18,553 nt of DNA from an uncultured Alistipes sp. (lineage in GTDB: Bacteria > Bacteroidota > Bacteroidia > Bacteroidales > Rikenellaceae). Positions within the stretch are counted from its first letter, which is position 1. Each line of letters opens with the position of its first letter. The position numbers and the translations under genes were made by a program. The stretch spans positions 1 through 18,553 of the forward strand of contig USBO01000020.1 in NCBI GenBank assembly GCA_900552955.1. The letters run 5' to 3'. The notes under the pieces were generated by a model. That model was not told the DNA's origin and ran no database searches. It saw only the letters and a list, made by a program, of their open reading frames with translations. Positions 1 to 6,877 of the stretch are shown piece by piece.

Positions 1-283
1 CGACGTGGAGCGAGATGCGGTCTCCGGGGCGGATGTCCATCGCTTGCAGGAGGGGAAGCGGTTTTTCGACCATCAGGTGGATGTCGAGCGGCAGCGCGGT
101 CACACGGTGCATGGCGGCGATGAAATCGACGCCGAACGTGAGATTCGGCACGAAATGGGCGTCCATCACGTCCACGTGGAGGTAATCCACGCCGTTGCGT
201 TCGAGTTGTTTGATGTCGCGTTCGAGATTCATCAGGTCGGAGCACATGACCGATACCGATATTTTTCCTTCGTAGGGTTGCAT
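1..283 (-). CDS. Ribulose-phosphate 3-epimerase family protein, 5' part only
   Basis: The frame opens with an ATG at 283 and runs off the left edge, giving 94 complete codons of a TIM-barrel sugar-phosphate epimerase. Visible features are VSVMCSD near residues 10-16 (strand 1 of the family), YLHVDVMDAHFVPN at 34-47 with the metal ligands His36 and Asp38, and DIHLMVEKP at 67-75 with His69. The usual MDG is MDA here. Members interconvert pentulose- or hexulose-phosphate epimers with a divalent metal. The diverged N-terminus (SVMCSD rather than APSMLSAD), and a canonical rpe elsewhere in the window (17393-18043), suggest a different substrate, for example allulose-6-phosphate; that is an inference. 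It is transcribed away from the phosphatase gene at 494. The C-terminal half, with the second catalytic Asp, is outside the window. Confidence 0.85.
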   Translation of the reverse strand, partial: MQPYEGKISVSVMCSDLMNLERDIKQLERNGVDYLHVDVMDAHFVPNLTFGVDFIAAMHRVTALPLDIHLMVEKPLPLLQAMDIRPGDRISLHV

Positions 284-355
284 GGGGTGTATGAGATTTC
301 GTTTCCGCAGCCGGAAGGGCGCCCATAGACGTCCGAATCGTTTCGACTGCTTATG

Positions 356-386
356 CAAATGTAAGTAAAAATCCGCAAAGAACAAC
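356..386 (-). promoter_or_regulatory. Candidate promoter of the left-edge epimerase gene
   Basis: On the minus strand TACATTTG (356-363) matches the Bacteroidetes -7 box TAnnTTTG. A weaker GTTG (383-386) lies 19 bp upstream. The predicted transcript begins near 350 and leaves a leader of about 65 nt before the ATG at 283. The -33 match is imperfect. Confidence 0.5.
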
Positions 387-402
387 ACAAAAAGCGGCTT
401 TC

Positions 403-434
403 TTTCGAAAATACGATTTTTTTCTTTACATTTG
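403..434 (+). promoter_or_regulatory. Promoter of the metallophosphoesterase gene
   Basis: TTTC (403-406), a 20-bp spacer and TACATTTG (427-434) match the Bacteroidetes -33/-7 arrangement. The transcript would start near 440, leaving a leader of about 50 nt before the ATG at 494. Its -7 box is a mirror image of the divergent one at 356-363 (CAAATGTAA / TTACATTTG). Confidence 0.65.
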
Positions 435-493
435 TAAGCATCCTTCGCAATGCGTTCGTATTCCGACTGTAAATTCAAGCTGATACCGGAACA

Positions 494-1666
494 ATGAAGA
501 AAGTTTTCTCTTTTGCAGCTTTGCTGCTTGCGCTGCCGCTGGTCGCGGCGGCGCAGCCTTCCGTGCATGTCGCTTCGGGCCCCTACCTTCAGGCCGTGGG
601 CGAGCGGGAGTTCACGGTGGTGTGGACCACCGATATCGACGCCGTGGCGTGGGTCGAAATCGCGCCCGATGACGGCACGCACTTCTACAACACCGAACGG
701 CCCAAGTACTATCAGGTGCTCGACGGCCGTCGTCCCATCGGGAAACTTCACCGCGTGCGGGTGACCGGCCTGGAACCCGCCACGACCTATCGCTACCGCG
801 TGATGCAGAACGGCGTGCTGGTCAACGAAGGCCGCCGGCGCGTGATCTTCGGCGAGGGGTTCGGCAGCGACATCCTCCGGCACAAGCCCTACGAGGTGAC
901 GACGCTCGACCGCTCGAAGCCGGAGGTCGTCTTCTCGGTCGTAAACGACATGCACGAGCACGACGCGGTGCTGCGCACCTTATATAAAGATGTGAAGCCC
1001 GGCATGTACGACTTCGTCTGCTTCAACGGCGACATGACCACGTCGATCGACTCCGAGAGCGAATTGTTCGACAACTACCTGACCTCGTCGTCGGAGCTCT
1101 TTGCCGCCTGCACCCCGCTCTGCGTGGCGCGAGGCAACCACGAGAACCGCGGGACGTTCGCCATGGAGTGGATGAACTACTTCCCCTCGTCGACGGGGCG
1201 GCCCTATTTCGCTTTCCGGCAGGGGCCCGCCTACATCATCGTGCTCGATAGTGGCGAGGACAAGCCCGACAGCGACATCCGCAACATGGATCTGATGCGC
1301 TCGGACGACTTCCGCGCCGAGGAGGCCGAGTGGCTCGCGCGCGTGGTCGAGGAGCCCGATTTCAAGAGTGCGCCCGTGCGCATCGTCTTCTGTCACATGC
1401 CGCCTTCGCCCGGGGGCTGGCACGGCGGTTCGGAGGTGGCGCGGCTCTTCGTGCCGATTCTCAACCGTGCGGGGATCGACCTGATGCTCTCGGCGCACAT
1501 CCACCGTTACAGGTTCTCGGAAAAGGGGCAGAACGGCTGCGAGTTTCCCGTGCTGTGCAACCCCAACCAGACGCGCATGGACGTGAAGGCGGATGCGCAC
1601 ACGATCGACGTGAGGATTTACGACGCCGCGGGTGCGCTGAAGCACCAGAACCGATTCACGAAATAG
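494..1666 (+). CDS. Secreted calcineurin-like metallophosphoesterase (purple-acid-phosphatase-like)
   Basis: The 390-aa protein starts with a clear signal peptide (residues 1-20, basic MKK, hydrophobic core, cleavage after AAA). A beta-sandwich N-domain follows (about 23-120), typical of purple acid phosphatases: YLQ near 31 and a fibronectin-III-like LEPATTYRYRV at 93-103. The catalytic domain carries the dinuclear-metal motifs in order: DMH at 152-154, NGD at 178-180, GNHE at 214-217, CHMPP at 300-304 and AHIH at 334-337. All metal ligands are present, though the glycines before the first Asp and in the usual GHxH are Asn and Ala. It probably hydrolyses phosphomonoesters or diesters in the periplasm or at the surface; the substrate cannot be read from sequence. 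It is monocistronic, between its own promoter and a strong terminator. Confidence 0.88.
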   Translation: MKKVFSFAALLLALPLVAAAQPSVHVASGPYLQAVGEREFTVVWTTDIDAVAWVEIAPDDGTHFYNTERPKYYQVLDGRRPIGKLHRVRVTGLEPATTYRYRVMQNGVLVNEGRRRVIFGEGFGSDILRHKPYEVTTLDRSKPEVVFSVVNDMHEHDAVLRTLYKDVKPGMYDFVCFNGDMTTSIDSESELFDNYLTSSSELFAACTPLCVARGNHENRGTFAMEWMNYFPSSTGRPYFAFRQGPAYIIVLDSGEDKPDSDIRNMDLMRSDDFRAEEAEWLARVVEEPDFKSAPVRIVFCHMPPSPGGWHGGSEVARLFVPILNRAGIDLMLSAHIHRYRFSEKGQNGCEFPVLCNPNQTRMDVKADAHTIDVRIYDAAGALKHQNRFTK

Positions 1667-1689
1667 GCCGGCAATGGACTTTCCGGCTG

Positions 1690-1720
1690 CGCCGTTCTCC
1701 GATCGGAGAACGGCGTTTTT
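1690..1720 (+). terminator. Rho-independent terminator of the metallophosphoesterase gene
   Basis: A perfect palindrome, CGCCGTTCTCC-GATC-GGAGAACGGCG in three parts (1690-1715), is followed at once by TTTTT (1716-1720), 23 bp after the stop codon. It is a textbook intrinsic terminator. Confidence 0.92.
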
Positions 1721-1755
1721 ATTGATGCGGATGAATGCGATTCCGCGATTTTTTC

Positions 1756-1763
1756 TATCTTTG
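1756..1763 (+). promoter_or_regulatory. -7 promoter box for the amino-sugar operon
   Basis: TATCTTTG matches the Bacteroidetes -7 consensus and lies 62 bp before the ATG at 1826. No good TTTG-like -33 box is seen 19-21 bp upstream, so the promoter may be weak or need an activator. Confidence 0.6.
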
Positions 1764-1825
1764 TGGAGTGAATGCCCCGCTCCGCGAGCAGTCGGATGGG
1801 GGAATGAAAACCAACTGATACGGCT

Positions 1826-3772
1826 ATGAACAGCAAATATGCGTTGCCCAAAGACGGAGGACTGATCGTCGGCTCGGCTCCGAGCGACATCATCCGCCGG
1901 TATGAAAAGATTCCCACCTCGGTTTTCGAGCACGAATCCGAAGGCGTGCTCTATGTCGCCGACCTGATCGTGCGGTCGTTCAGGAAGCACAACGAATATT
2001 CGCTCTCGAACGAGATTTTCGAGGAGGTGCAGCCTTTCGTGCTGGGGCTCACCACGGGGCGTACGCCGCTGGGACTCTACCGCGAACTGGTGCGCCGCTA
2101 TTGCGAGGGGGCGGTGAGTTTCTCGAACGTCGCGGTCTACAGTCTCGATGAGTTCTATCCCATCGGATCCGACGAGCCGCAGAGTCGCAACTACCGCATC
2201 CACGAGGAGTTCCTCAACCATATCGACATCCTGCCCGAGAACATCCACATTCCCGACGGAACCGTCGCCGAGGCGCGCATCTCGCGCTACTGCGAGTCCT
2301 ACGATCGGGCGATCAGCCGCATCGACCTGATGATTATCGGCGTGGGCGAGCAGGGACAGCTCGGATTCAACGAACCGGGCTCCTACGAGAAGTCGCGCAC
2401 GCGGCTGGTGCAGCTCTCGCACGACTCGCGCAAGATTCAGTCGTCGGCCTTCTCGGGCATCGACCGGACGCCCAAGATGGCCATTACGATGGGTATCGAC
2501 ACGATCATGCGTGCCGACAAGATCGTGCTCATGGCGTGGGGCGAGGAGAAGGCCGACGTGATCCGCAAGGTCGTCGAGGGGCAGATCACCGATCAGGTGC
2601 CCGCCACGGCGTTGCAGGAGCATCACAATATCGAAGTGGTGATCGACGGGAACGCCGCCGGAAAACTCACGCGCGAGGTGGCGCCGTGGCTGGTCGGTCC
2701 CTGCGAGTGGACGCCCAAGTTCACGCGCAAGGCGGTCATCTGGCTGTGCGGCGTGGTGGGGAAGCCGATTCTGAAGCTCACCCACTCGGACTACATCGAG
2801 AATTCGCTGGGCGAGCTGCTCGAGGCCAAAGGTTCCTACGACAAGATCAACATCGACGTCTTCAACGACTTGCAGCACACCATCACCGGCTGGCCGGGCG
2901 GCAAACCCGGGGCCGACGACTCGACGCGCCCCGTGCCGTCGGCGCCCTTTCCCAAGAAGGTGCTGATCTTCTCGCCCCATCCCGACGACGACGTGATCTC
3001 GATGGGCGGCACCTTCATCCGGCTGGTCGACCACGGGCACGACGTGCATGTGGCCTACGAGACGTCGGGCGACTTCGCCGTGAACGACGACACCGTGCTG
3101 CAACATCTCGACACGGCCCGCGAGCTGGGGTTCGCGGATCGGTTCGACGAAGTGCAACGGATCATCGCCGACAAGGTGAAGGGGCGCCCCGAGCCGCGCG
3201 AGCTGCTCGACATCAAGGCGGCGATCCGCCGCGCCGAGGCCAAGGCCGCCGACCGTTCGTTCGGGCTCGATCCGTCGCACATCCACTTCCTCGACCTGCC
3301 GTTCTACGAGACGGGAGCGCTCAAGAAAGCGCCGCTGGGCGACGAGGACATCGCCCGCATCGTGCGGCTGCTGCGCGAGATCGAGCCCGACCAAATCTAT
3401 GCAGCCGGCGATCTGGCCGATCCCCACGGCACGCACCGCACCTGCATGGAGGCCGTGCTGTGTGCGTTGGAGGTCGCCAAAGACGACGCCTGGCTCAGGC
3501 GCTGCCACCTGTGGCTCTACCGCGGCGCGTGGATGGAGTGGGATTTGGGGATGGTCGATATGGCCGTTCCCCTGTCGCCCGACGAGCTCATCAAGAAACG
3601 TCACGCCATCTACCGCCACGTCTCGCAGAAGGATATCGTGCCCTTCCCGGGCAGCGACTCGCGCGAGTTCTGGCAGCGGGCCGAGGAGCGCACGCAGCAG
3701 ACCGCCCGCCTCTACGACAAGCTGGGCATGGCGGAGTATCAGGCCATCGAGGTCTTCGTGAAAATGTTCTGA
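1826..3772 (+). CDS. NagB-like / PIG-L (LmbE) deacetylase fusion protein
   Basis: A 648-aa two-domain protein. Residues about 35-300 resemble glucosamine-6-phosphate deaminase: LGLTTGRTPLGLY at 73-85 (phosphate loop), SLDEF at 106-110 holding Asp108 (E. coli NagB Asp72), and GVGEQGQLGFNEP at 172-184. In this last motif E. coli Asp141 and His143 are replaced by Gln176 and Gln178; only Glu183 (E. coli Glu148) is kept. Residues about 376-610 form a PIG-L/LmbE zinc deacetylase with SPHPDDD at 383-389 and the second zinc-site motif DPHGTH at 532-537, all intact. The deaminase half is therefore probably altered or inactive, while the other half should remove N-acetyl groups from an amino sugar. Similar NagB-LmbE fusions occur in Bacteroidetes. 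It is the first gene of an operon, 19 bp before true nagB. The ATG at 1826 is the only start that keeps the full N-terminus. Confidence 0.9.
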   Translation: MNSKYALPKDGGLIVGSAPSDIIRRYEKIPTSVFEHESEGVLYVADLIVRSFRKHNEYSLSNEIFEEVQPFVLGLTTGRTPLGLYRELVRRYCEGAVSFSNVAVYSLDEFYPIGSDEPQSRNYRIHEEFLNHIDILPENIHIPDGTVAEARISRYCESYDRAISRIDLMIIGVGEQGQLGFNEPGSYEKSRTRLVQLSHDSRKIQSSAFSGIDRTPKMAITMGIDTIMRADKIVLMAWGEEKADVIRKVVEGQITDQVPATALQEHHNIEVVIDGNAAGKLTREVAPWLVGPCEWTPKFTRKAVIWLCGVVGKPILKLTHSDYIENSLGELLEAKGSYDKINIDVFNDLQHTITGWPGGKPGADDSTRPVPSAPFPKKVLIFSPHPDDDVISMGGTFIRLVDHGHDVHVAYETSGDFAVNDDTVLQHLDTARELGFADRFDEVQRIIADKVKGRPEPRELLDIKAAIRRAEAKAADRSFGLDPSHIHFLDLPFYETGALKKAPLGDEDIARIVRLLREIEPDQIYAAGDLADPHGTHRTCMEAVLCALEVAKDDAWLRRCHLWLYRGAWMEWDLGMVDMAVPLSPDELIKKRHAIYRHVSQKDIVPFPGSDSREFWQRAEERTQQTARLYDKLGMAEYQAIEVFVKMF

Positions 3773-3791
3773 AACGCAAAATAAGCATTCT

Positions 3792-4586
3792 ATGAGACTC
3801 ATTATCGAAGAGAACGACGCAAAGGCCGGCCTCTGGACGGCCCGCTACATCGTCGCACGGATCAGGGAGAAGGCGGCCGCGACCGACCGGCCGTTCGTGC
3901 TGGGACTGCCCACTGGCTCGACGCCCGTGGAGACCTACAAGGAGCTGGTGCGCCTCTACGAGGCGGGCGAGGTGTCGTTCCGCAACGTCATTACGTTCAA
4001 TATGGACGAGTATGTGGGCATCCCCGAGGAGCATCCCGAGAGCTACCACAGTTTCATGCGCAAGCACTTCTTCGACCATGTCGACGTGCCGGCCGGGAAT
4101 ATCAACATCCTCGACGGCAATGCCCCCGATCTGGCCGAGGAGTGCGCCGAGTATGAGCGCAGGATCGTGGCTGCGGGCGGCATCGACCTCTTTCTGGGCG
4201 GCATCGGCGAGGACGGCCACATCGCCTTCAACGAGCCCTATTCGTCGCTCGTGTCGCGCACGCGCGTGATGACGCTCACGCCCGAGACCGTGGCTGTCAA
4301 TGCGCGGTTCTTCGGCAACGACCCCGATAAGGTGCCCAAGCAGGCGATGTCGGTGGGAGTGGCCACGATCATGGATGCCCGCGAAGTCATCATTCAGGCT
4401 TTCGGGCACAAGAAGGCCCGCGCGCTGAAGCACGGCGTCGAGGGGTGCTATTCGCACGAGTGGACGATCTCGGCGCTGCAGGTTCACCCCGCAGGGATCG
4501 TCGTGGCGGACGAGGCGGCCGTGGGCGAGCTGAAGGTCAGCACCTACCGCTATTTCCGCGAGTTGGAGCGGGCCGAGCGTCTCTGA
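3792..4586 (+). CDS. nagB: Glucosamine-6-phosphate deaminase
   Basis: The 264-aa protein (E. coli enzyme 266 aa) converts glucosamine-6-phosphate to fructose-6-phosphate and ammonia, feeding amino sugars into glycolysis. It aligns with E. coli without gaps through the active site: LPTGSTP at 39-45 binds phosphate, Asp72 lies in NMDEY, and Asp141, His143 and Glu148 lie in EDGHIAFNEP. In the E. coli GlcNAc-6-phosphate allosteric site Ser151, Arg158 and Thr161 are present, but Lys160 is Met here, so allostery may differ. It follows the NagB/LmbE fusion by 19 bp and probably shares its transcript. A strong hairpin follows the stop. The start is fixed by MRLII at the first ATG, matching the family N-terminus. 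Confidence 0.96.
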   Translation: MRLIIEENDAKAGLWTARYIVARIREKAAATDRPFVLGLPTGSTPVETYKELVRLYEAGEVSFRNVITFNMDEYVGIPEEHPESYHSFMRKHFFDHVDVPAGNINILDGNAPDLAEECAEYERRIVAAGGIDLFLGGIGEDGHIAFNEPYSSLVSRTRVMTLTPETVAVNARFFGNDPDKVPKQAMSVGVATIMDAREVIIQAFGHKKARALKHGVEGCYSHEWTISALQVHPAGIVVADEAAVGELKVSTYRYFRELERAERL

Positions 4587-4605
4587 GCGGCGCAGGCGAA
4601 CGACG

Positions 4606-4642
4606 GACAGGCCCGAAGGAGTTGCGCTCCTTCGGGCCTGTC
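4606..4642 (+). terminator. Hairpin at the end of the nagB operon
   Basis: A perfect 16-bp stem (GACAGGCCCGAAGGAG, 4606-4621, and its complement, 4627-4642) with a 5-nt loop begins 19 bp after the nagB stop. No T-run follows on the plus strand, so it may stabilise the 3' end or terminate with factors rather than act as a classic intrinsic terminator. Confidence 0.65.
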
Positions 4643-4673
4643 TGCGTCGGTGAGGCGACGGCGCCATGCTCGG

Positions 4674-4713
4674 GGAAAACGAATCGGGGGTCGGAACGTT
4701 CCGATCCCCGATT
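4674..4713 (-). terminator. Terminator of the transketolase gene
   Basis: A long inverted repeat (4682-4713, AATCGGGG..CCCCGATT with inner TCGGAACGTTCCGA) is followed on the minus strand by CGTTTTCC. It lies just past the tkt stop at 4732 and converges on the nagB hairpin. Confidence 0.75.
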
Positions 4714-4731
4714 GCATGATTGCGAACCGCG

Positions 4732-6762
4732 CTATCGGTTGAGCAGCTTTTTCACCTCTGCGGCGACGGTCTGGCCGTTGTAGCCGAACTCCTTGTCGAG
4801 CACGGTGTAGGGGGCCGAGAAGCCGAACATGTCGTGGCCGTGGATGAAGCCCTTCTCGCCGACGAGACCCAGCAGCGTCACGGGCAGCCCCGAGGTCATG
4901 CCGTAGCGCACGATGCCGGCGGGCAGCACCGACTCCTGATAGGACTGGGGCTGATCGCGGAAGAGTCCTTCGCTCGGCACGCTCACGATGCGGGCCTTGA
5001 TCCCCTCCTCGGCCAGCAGCGCGGCACCTTCGACGAGCGTTGCGACCTCCGAGCCCGAGGCGACCATCACCACGTCGGGTTTCGCTGCATCGGCGACGAT
5101 GTAGGCGCCCTTTGTGAGCTGTGCGGCCTCCTCGCGGCGGCTCGCGGCCAGCGCGGGCAGGTTCTGGATATTCTGACGCGAGAGGACGAGGGCCACGGGG
5201 CGCTTCTCCTCGAGGGCCAGACGCCATGCTGCGATCGTCTCCTCGCCGTCGGCGGGGCGCAGCACGACCATCGACCGCTGGCCTGCGTGGTTGCGCAGAT
5301 GCTCCATCAGACGGATCTGCGCCTCGTGTTCGATGGGCTGGTGCGTCGGGCCGTCCTCGCCCACGCGGAACGAGTCGTGTGTCCAGATATAGATCACGTG
5401 CAGCTGCATGAGCGCCGACAGGCGCACCGCAGGTTTCATGTAGTCCGAGAAGACGATGAAGGTGCCGCATGCGGGAATCACGCCGCCGTGCAGCGCCATG
5501 CCGTTCATGATGCAGGCCATCGTCAGCTCCGAAACGCCCGCTTGGAGGAACTTGCCGCTGAAGTCGCCCTTCGTGAAGGCTTTGGTCTTCTTGAGGAAGC
5601 CGTCGGTCTTGTCCGAGTTGGAGAGGTCGGCCGAGGCGACGATCATGTTCTCGACCCGCTCGGCCAGCAGCCCCAGCACCGTGGCCGATGCGGCGCGCGT
5701 GGCCACGCCGGCCTTCATCTCGATGGCTTTGTAGTCGATGGCGGGAAGTTCGCCCCCGAGGAACATGTCCAGTTTGCGGGCCAGCTCCTTGTTGGCCGTG
5801 CGCCACTCGGCCTCGACGGCCTTCTGCGCCTTGACCCATGCACGCAGCTCCTCGCGGCGTGCGGCATAGAGCGCTTTCGACTCCTCGAAGACGACGAACG
5901 GATTCTCGGGGTCGCCGCCCAGCCGTTTCACGGTGGCGGCGATGTCGGCGCCGGCGGCCGAGAGCGGCTGCCCATGCGTCGAGACCTTGTTTTCATACGA
6001 CGTTCCGTCGGCGGCCACGGCGCCCTTGCCCATCACCGTGCGGCCGATGATGATCGTGGGCCGCTCGGTCTCCGCGTTGGCTGCATGCAGCGCGGCGCGG
6101 ATTTCGTCGGCCGACTGACCGTCGACGTGGAGCACGCGCCAGCCCCATGCCTCGTACTTCGCACCTACGTTCTCGCCGTCCACCTCGTCGACCGTGGTCG
6201 AGAGCTGGATGTTGTTCGAGTCGTAGTACATGATGAGATTCGACAGCCCCAGATGGCCCGCGATGCGGCCCACGCCCTGCGAAATCTCCTCCTGCACGGC
6301 GCCGTCCGAGATGTAGGCATAGGTCTTGTGAGCCTGCCACTCGCCGAAACGCGCGGCCATGAACCGCTCGGCGATCGCCGCGCCCAGCGCCATCGCGTGG
6401 CCCTGACCCAGCGGGCCGGAGGTGTTCTCCACGCCGCGCAGCACGTCGACCTCGGGGTGTCCCGGCGTGCAGCTTCCCCATTGGCGGAAGGCTTTGAGGT
6501 CGTCCATCGTGTAGTTGCCCGCCAGAGCCAGCACCGAATAGAGCATCGGCGACATGTGGCCCGGATCGAGGAAGAGCCGGTCGCGGAAAGGATAGCGCAG
6601 ATCGTCGGGATCGTAGCGCAGGAATTCGCTGTAAAGCACGTTGATGAAGTCGGCGCCGCCCATCGCGCCGCCCGGATGGCCCGATTTCGCCTTCTCGACC
6701 ATCGAAGCCGCGAGGATGCGGATGTTGTCCGCCGCCCGCGTCAGTTTTGCATTGTCTGCCAT
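4732..6762 (-). CDS. tkt: Transketolase
   Basis: A full-length 676-aa thiamine-diphosphate enzyme that moves two-carbon ketol units between pentose-, triose- and hexose-phosphates. Motifs in order: SGHPGG at 27-32, GHPEVD at 101-106, SGPLGQGHA at 115-123, and the ThDP/metal motif SDGAVQEE at 152-159 ending in YDSNN at 180-184, where the usual GDG is SDG. GKGAV near 245 follows, and near the C-terminus HGHDMFGFSAPY, part of the C-terminal transketolase domain. The serine in SDG looks like a lineage feature, not damage. It stands alone between its own promoter and terminator, downstream of clpX on the same strand. Its product network meets the NagB product (fructose-6-phosphate) and the Rpe gene near the right end. 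Confidence 0.96.
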   Translation of the reverse strand: MADNAKLTRAADNIRILAASMVEKAKSGHPGGAMGGADFINVLYSEFLRYDPDDLRYPFRDRLFLDPGHMSPMLYSVLALAGNYTMDDLKAFRQWGSCTPGHPEVDVLRGVENTSGPLGQGHAMALGAAIAERFMAARFGEWQAHKTYAYISDGAVQEEISQGVGRIAGHLGLSNLIMYYDSNNIQLSTTVDEVDGENVGAKYEAWGWRVLHVDGQSADEIRAALHAANAETERPTIIIGRTVMGKGAVAADGTSYENKVSTHGQPLSAAGADIAATVKRLGGDPENPFVVFEESKALYAARREELRAWVKAQKAVEAEWRTANKELARKLDMFLGGELPAIDYKAIEMKAGVATRAASATVLGLLAERVENMIVASADLSNSDKTDGFLKKTKAFTKGDFSGKFLQAGVSELTMACIMNGMALHGGVIPACGTFIVFSDYMKPAVRLSALMQLHVIYIWTHDSFRVGEDGPTHQPIEHEAQIRLMEHLRNHAGQRSMVVLRPADGEETIAAWRLALEEKRPVALVLSRQNIQNLPALAASRREEAAQLTKGAYIVADAAKPDVVMVASGSEVATLVEGAALLAEEGIKARIVSVPSEGLFRDQPQSYQESVLPAGIVRYGMTSGLPVTLLGLVGEKGFIHGHDMFGFSAPYTVLDKEFGYNGQTVAAEVKKLLNR

Positions 6763-6858
6763 ATTCTCGGTTGTTTAGTAGTTGTCTTCATCGGCCGAAG
6801 ACCGTGCGCGACCCCTGCGGTCGGTCGTGTCGGCGCTTCGAGCGGGAATTCTCCTCGG

Positions 6859-6866
6859 CAAAGATA
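6859..6866 (-). promoter_or_regulatory. -7 promoter box of tkt
   Basis: TATCTTTG on the minus strand lies 97 bp before the tkt ATG, directly after the end of clpX. The upstream 19-21 bp position is AT-rich without a clear TTTG. The predicted leader of about 90 nt is rather long. Confidence 0.6.
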
Positions 6867-6877
6867 GTAATATTTTA

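Noticed and set aside
980..3802. Very long open frame on the minus strand (940 codons) opposite the fusion gene
   Set aside because: It is antisense to two clearly recognisable plus-strand genes, its translation is a His/Arg/Val-rich mix with no domain, and it crosses the intergenic terminator. It arises from high GC in the codons of the real genes.
4720..6867. 715-codon plus-strand open frame opposite transketolase
   Set aside because: Transketolase motifs are continuous on the minus strand. The opposite frame has no motif and a composition typical of antisense GC-rich DNA.
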